Shown: positions 7,367-10,459 of the stretch, piece after piece | Numbering within the stretch: the stretch's first letter is position 1 | How the letters are laid out: each line of letters opens with the position of its first letter | DNA from: an uncultured Bacteroides sp. | Lineage (GTDB): Bacteria > Bacteroidota > Bacteroidia > Bacteroidales > Bacteroidaceae | NCBI GenBank assembly: GCA_905201685.1 | Contig: CAJKOW010000059.1 | Location: 1-10,459, forward strand | Direction of reading: 5' to 3' | DNA: 10,459 nucleotides | Program-made: the position numbers and the translations under genes | The notes under the pieces: generated by a model | The model's database searches: none | Told to the model about the DNA's origin: nothing | The model's input: only the letters and a program-made list of their open reading frames with translations

Positions 7367-7442
7367 TGTCATCCTGAACGTAGTGAAGGATCTGTTATCA
7401 CATAGTCTTCGAAAGAGATCCTTCACTTCGTTCAGGATGACA
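7367..7442. repeat. 27-bp near-perfect inverted repeat between receptor and lipoprotein genes
   Basis: The left arm 7367-7393 (TGTCATCCTGAACG...) and right arm 7416-7442 (...GTTCAGGATGACA) pair at 26 of 27 positions around a 22-base spacer. The arms belong to the widely dispersed GAGATCCTTCACTTCG-type repeat. In the transcript running from the receptor gene this would fold into a long hairpin. No T-run follows it on the - strand, so it does not look like a plain terminator. It could instead protect or process the mRNA between the two genes, or be a passive insertion. Confidence 0.8.
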
Positions 7443-7507
7443 GAATGATAACTATGTTATGCGCTAAGACAAAAAGTGTACTTTTTAAAGTGGACTCAGT
7501 TATTTTA

Positions 7508-7556
7508 CTCGTTAACTTGTCACCTCGTCAACTTGTCACCTCGTCCTCTCGTCAAC
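7508..7556. repeat. 16-bp tandem repeat abutting the receptor stop codon
   Basis: CTCGT(T/C)AACTTGTCAC occurs twice in tandem (7508-7523, 7524-7539), followed by a variant unit, CTCGTCCTCTCGTCAAC (7540-7556). The array ends at the base before the receptor's stop codon (7557-7559). On the coding strand it reads as GTTGACGAG/GTGACAAG alternations. From memory, such arrays are common between Bacteroides genes. A weak A/T hairpin (7471-7477 with 7480-7486) lies just beyond it. Confidence 0.7.
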
Positions 7557-10256
7557 TCAAAAGTTATAACTGAATCCCACCTGGAAACCCGTGCCTTCCT
7601 TGAAGCGTTCCACCTCGATGTATTCGCCCGTCTTGGGTACTTCCTGCTTGAAGACTACGGCGCGGTTCAGCAGGTCGGTCACCTGAAGCTTGGCGCTGAA
7701 GTGGCGGCTGAAGTTGTAGCTGGCGTTGAAGTTCAGCGTGTGGACAGCCATCTGGTCGATGTCGCCCAGCTGTGATACGCCGACTGCATGGATGCGTTTG
7801 CCCTGCAGGTTGTAGAGGAGCGACAGGTTCAGCTGGCGTTCTTCGCCGAAGCGGGGCGAGTAGGTGAGGTCGGCATTCAGCAGGATGGGCGAGGCGCCTT
7901 GCAGCGAACGGTCCTTGTTGGTATAGGCACCGCCTTCGGGCAGCTTCACGTTGGTGTACATGTAGGAGACGTTGGCTCCCAGGCGCAGGTCGCGTATCAG
8001 CTGTTTGCGCAGTTCTATTTCTATACCTGTTGCCATACCCTGGTCGGCATTCTGGAAGGAGTGCATCGTGGCACCGCCTTGCAGCTTCTGGATGCGTTCG
8101 ATGGGTTTGTCGAGGAATTTGTAATAGACGGTTGCCGAAAGCATGTCGCCGTTTTGTGCAAAGCGTTCGTAGCGCAGGTCGAAGTTGTAGTTGTAGCCGT
8201 TCTGCAACTCTTCGTTACCACGGATCTGTGCCGAACCGTAGGATTCCTGATAGAGGAAGGGCGCCATTTCGATGAACGATGGGCGGGTCACGGTGCGCGA
8301 CAGTGACATGCGCAGATTGTTCCGTTCGTTCATGGAGTATTTCAGGTTGACGGTGGGGAAGATGTCGTTCTTGTTCAGGTCGCGGCGGCGCTGGTATTTC
8401 TGGTCGCCCTCGATGGCATATTCCACCCACTGACGGGTCATTTCGTAGCGCAGGCCGACGTTGACAAGCAGGGAGCTGAGCGGATAGAAGTCCGTCTGTG
8501 CGTAGGCGGCGTAGATGTCCATTCCGGCACGGTAGGTGTCGTGGGGCTGCATCTTGCGTTCGATGACGATGTTGCCGTTCTCTACGTTCTCCTGATTGAG
8601 GAAGCCGTCGGTGTCGTAGATGTTGTCGATGGTGGGGGTCAGCTTGTTGACGTTGTAGTAGAAGCGGGTGCCCATGTAGTCGCGGTCCTTGTTCTTGTAG
8701 GCCAGACCCATCTTGACGAAGTTCTGTTCGGTCCAGTTGTATTTCAGGTCGAGGTTGCCCACCCATTCCTGTTCGTTCAGTTCGCCGTAGTAGCGCATGG
8801 TTTCCTGACGGTTCAGCTTGAAGAGTTGCAGGTTGCCTGCATCGTCCTTGGTGAACATCACCTGACGGCGGTCGGGCTCTTCGCTGCCTGTCTTGCCATA
8901 GGAGCCTGCCCAGTTCAGCTGCCAGCGGGTGCCGAACTCGTGGTGTCCGTTCAGCTGATGGTTTTGCAGGGTATAAATGTGGGTGATGTCGTTGCTGCCC
9001 CACAGGTTGTGGCCCTCGGCGTCCACACCTTCGCGGCTCTGGTACGAATCGCTGGCGTTGCGGGCATAGAAGAAGGTGTAGCCGATGCGGTCGTGCTGAC
9101 GCAGGGTGTAGCCTACGGATGCCAGTGCGGCCATCTTCAGTGTCGAGGTGTATTCGTCGTAAGTAAAGTCGTTCTGTACGTTGCCCGTGGCTTCGAGCGT
9201 TTTATAGAAAGCGTCGTCCATGCGTTGCGTCTCGTTGCTGAGGCTCAGCGAGGCCAGCAGGCTCAGGGTCTGATTGCCAATGCCGAAGTTGCGTCCGAAG
9301 CCAAAGTTTCCGCCAAATTCGGGCAGGGCGGTACGCTTGTTCACGTCGAAGGTGGTGCGGAAGATGTTGTTCTTGGTGACGTACTCGTCGAAGTCGAGCA
9401 GCGACATGTCGTATATCTTTTCGTCGAGCGAAGGCGTCTTGAACAGCGTTCCGTCGCGGTCCATCTGGTAGAAGTCGCGCCCCAGTGTGTTGAACTGTCC
9501 GCCGACGTTGAAGCTGACGTTCAGGAACTCGTCCGTCACGTTCTCCTTGGTGCTGATGTCGATGTGCGCGCCGCTGTAGTCGGCAAAGGCACTGGCGTCA
9601 TAGACCTTGCTGACGGTGATGTTCTGCACCGTGCTCGAGGGGAAGAGGTCGAGCGGAATCAGTTTGTTGTCCGGGTTGGGCGAGGCGATGGGCAGTCCGT
9701 TCAGCGTAGTGCTGCTGTAGCGGTCGCCCAGTCCGCGTACGATGAGCTGGCCCGACTCGGCGATGGAGATGCCCGTTATCTGCTTCACACCTTCCTGAAC
9801 GTTGCCGATGCCTTTCAGGCTCATCTCTTTGGCACCCAGATTCTCGATGGCCAGTGTTGCCTTCTGGCGTTCTACCTGCAGGGCGCGTTCGCCTTCCAGG
9901 TTCTTCTTGGCTACCACCGATACTTCGCTCAGGGCCTGGGCGTCGGTCTCCATTTCGAAGTCGAGGACGGTTTCGCCGTTCACCTTCACCTGTCGGGCGG
10001 TGATGTCCGTGTAGCCTACGTAGCGCACCACGAGGTCGTACGTGCCGTCGGGCACACTGAGCGTGTAGTGGCCGTCAATGTCGGCTACGGCTCCTGACGT
10101 GCTGCCTGCCACTTGTACGGTAGCACCGGTCAGCGGTTCTTTGGTCTGTTTGTCGGTAACTGTTCCCTTGATAGTGCCTGCCAACGCAGTCATGGCAGAT
10201 AGGGTAAGGAATAAAATAAGGAATAGAATTTTTCCTAAATCTACTTTCATACTCAT
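7557..10256 (-). CDS. TonB-dependent outer-membrane receptor with carboxypeptidase-regulatory-like domain
   Basis: 899 aa from the ATG at 10256. Residues 1-26 form a Sec signal peptide (K-V-D-L-G-K, a Leu/Phe/Ile core, then A-L-A before G-T-I-K). Domains in order: a carboxypeptidase-regulatory-like beta-sandwich (about 28-103; G-T-V-T-D then G-A-T-V-Q-V, D-G-x-Y, Y-V-G-Y); a possible TonB-box-like stretch (L-S-E-V-S-V-V near 109-115); a plug (about 128-238, with V-R-G-L-G-D-R-Y-S-S-T-T-L-N-G-L-P near 173-189 and S-G-A-H-I-D-I-S-T-K); and a 22-strand-type barrel to the C-terminal Phe (F-S-Y-N-F). The plug resembles the Xanthomonas/Caulobacter-type TonB receptors more than SusC. No SusD gene follows; instead the beta-helix lipoprotein gene lies 357 bp downstream on the same strand. 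A longer reading from 10328 adds 24 residues that would bury the signal peptide, so it was not chosen; ATG at 10250 is an equal alternative. The substrate is unknown. Confidence 0.93.
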   Translation of the reverse strand: MSMKVDLGKILFLILFLTLSAMTALAGTIKGTVTDKQTKEPLTGATVQVAGSTSGAVADIDGHYTLSVPDGTYDLVVRYVGYTDITARQVKVNGETVLDFEMETDAQALSEVSVVAKKNLEGERALQVERQKATLAIENLGAKEMSLKGIGNVQEGVKQITGISIAESGQLIVRGLGDRYSSTTLNGLPIASPNPDNKLIPLDLFPSSTVQNITVSKVYDASAFADYSGAHIDISTKENVTDEFLNVSFNVGGQFNTLGRDFYQMDRDGTLFKTPSLDEKIYDMSLLDFDEYVTKNNIFRTTFDVNKRTALPEFGGNFGFGRNFGIGNQTLSLLASLSLSNETQRMDDAFYKTLEATGNVQNDFTYDEYTSTLKMAALASVGYTLRQHDRIGYTFFYARNASDSYQSREGVDAEGHNLWGSNDITHIYTLQNHQLNGHHEFGTRWQLNWAGSYGKTGSEEPDRRQVMFTKDDAGNLQLFKLNRQETMRYYGELNEQEWVGNLDLKYNWTEQNFVKMGLAYKNKDRDYMGTRFYYNVNKLTPTIDNIYDTDGFLNQENVENGNIVIERKMQPHDTYRAGMDIYAAYAQTDFYPLSSLLVNVGLRYEMTRQWVEYAIEGDQKYQRRRDLNKNDIFPTVNLKYSMNERNNLRMSLSRTVTRPSFIEMAPFLYQESYGSAQIRGNEELQNGYNYNFDLRYERFAQNGDMLSATVYYKFLDKPIERIQKLQGGATMHSFQNADQGMATGIEIELRKQLIRDLRLGANVSYMYTNVKLPEGGAYTNKDRSLQGASPILLNADLTYSPRFGEERQLNLSLLYNLQGKRIHAVGVSQLGDIDQMAVHTLNFNASYNFSRHFSAKLQVTDLLNRAVVFKQEVPKTGEYIEVERFKEGTGFQVGFSYNF

Positions 10257-10281
10257 CTTTATGCATTTCTTTTTTCCGCTG

Positions 10282-10289
10282 CAAAGGTG
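10282..10289 (-). promoter_or_regulatory. Candidate Bacteroides -7 box for the receptor gene
   Basis: On the - strand this reads CACCTTTG, followed by CA. The Bacteroides vegetative -7 consensus is TAnnTTTG, so only the first base differs. It lies about 25 bp upstream of the chosen start codon, giving a short leader. No TTTG-like -33 box is found at the usual distance, which suggests a weak or activator-dependent promoter. Confidence 0.5.
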
Positions 10290-10299
10290 AGAAGAGTGC

Positions 10300-10361
10300 G
10301 TTACATGCGTGTGTCGGGCGGCGTACATCTCTGTTTCGGAAACGTTACGTCGGTGTTACAG
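10300..10361 (-). promoter_or_regulatory. Candidate operator: phased GTAAC boxes and a 31-bp dyad
   Basis: GTAAC on the - strand occurs at 10300-10304, 10344-10348 and 10355-10359. The spacings are 44 and 11 bp, whole multiples of a helical turn. The 11-bp pair resembles the tandem half-sites of OmpR/PhoB-family regulators. The same place is also a dyad (10331-10361): CTGT and ACAG ends with a perfect ACGT-A-ACGT centre, 9 of 15 positions symmetric. GTTTC-G-GAAAC (10333-10343) is a further small palindrome. The regulator is unknown. Confidence 0.4.
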
Positions 10362-10459
10362 AAGATGCGTGAAACCGGGGGGGGCGGGCCCCGCTTCAGA
10401 AGGCGTCTGGCGGGGGCTTTGAGCAACACTTGCATGGCTCGCGAGCGCCATTTGTACGG
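10362..10459. other. GC-rich upstream end of the window, no gene assigned
   Basis: Contains a run of eight G (10377-10384), GCGGG-C-CCCGC (10384-10394) and the palindrome GCTCGCGAGC (10437-10446). Short - strand frames run through it, one from ATG to a TAA near 10357, but without supporting motifs. A neighbouring gene beyond the edge cannot be excluded. Confidence 0.3.

Noticed and set aside
7367..7442. The inverted repeat as an ordinary transcription terminator after the receptor gene
   Set aside because: No T-run follows either arm, and the arms match a known dispersed repeat type.
8541..10097. A 518-codon open frame on the + strand opposite the receptor gene
   Set aside because: It is the antisense of a well-supported G+C-rich receptor gene, has no recognisable domain, and arises from codon bias (few stops in that frame).
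10257..10328. A 24-residue N-terminal extension of the receptor
   Set aside because: It would place a His/Lys-rich segment before a clear signal peptide and would overlap the -7-like box and operator region.

Overview
The window looks like chromosome from a gut-type Bacteroidales, most likely Bacteroides or a close relative. The evidence is: lipoproteins whose lipidated Cys is followed by acidic residues (C-T-N-D-E and C-S-D-D-E, the Bacteroidetes surface-export signal); a TonB-dependent receptor with an N-terminal carboxypeptidase-regulatory-like domain; A-rich leaders instead of Shine-Dalgarno sequences; and a CCTTTGCA element resembling the Bacteroides -7 box. The genus is an inference from these features, not from a database match.

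Layout. Left (1-3825, + strand): a 38-codon acidic mini-gene, then a 1218-residue lipoprotein with a fimbrillin-like N-terminal half and a long Asn/Gly-rich beta-solenoid-like C-terminal half, closed by a strong hairpin terminator. This part is visibly A+T-rich. Middle (3826-4975): about 1.15 kb between convergent genes with no convincing gene. It is crowded with repeats: a 17-bp palindrome, two diverged 90/91-bp repeat units, three CCCAGTTA boxes exactly 22 bp apart, a REP-like double hairpin, a decayed dispersed repeat and a large terminator for the opposite strand. Right (4976-10256, - strand): a TonB-dependent outer-membrane receptor (899 aa) followed 357 bp downstream by a 740-aa lipoprotein built from two tandem copies of a roughly 357-residue parallel-beta-helix domain. 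The gap between them holds a near-perfect 27-bp inverted repeat flanked by short tandem repeats. Upstream of the receptor is a compact control region with GTAAC boxes spaced 11 and 44 bp apart and a 31-bp dyad.

How the genes may work together. The receptor and the duplicated beta-helix lipoprotein are probably one transport unit, in which the lipoprotein sits on the cell surface and hands a ligand to the receptor, filling the place SusD has in SusC/SusD systems. No SusD-like gene is present. The substrate cannot be read from the sequence. The left-hand mini-gene and giant lipoprotein look like a separate surface or fimbrial-type locus that probably continues to the left of the window.
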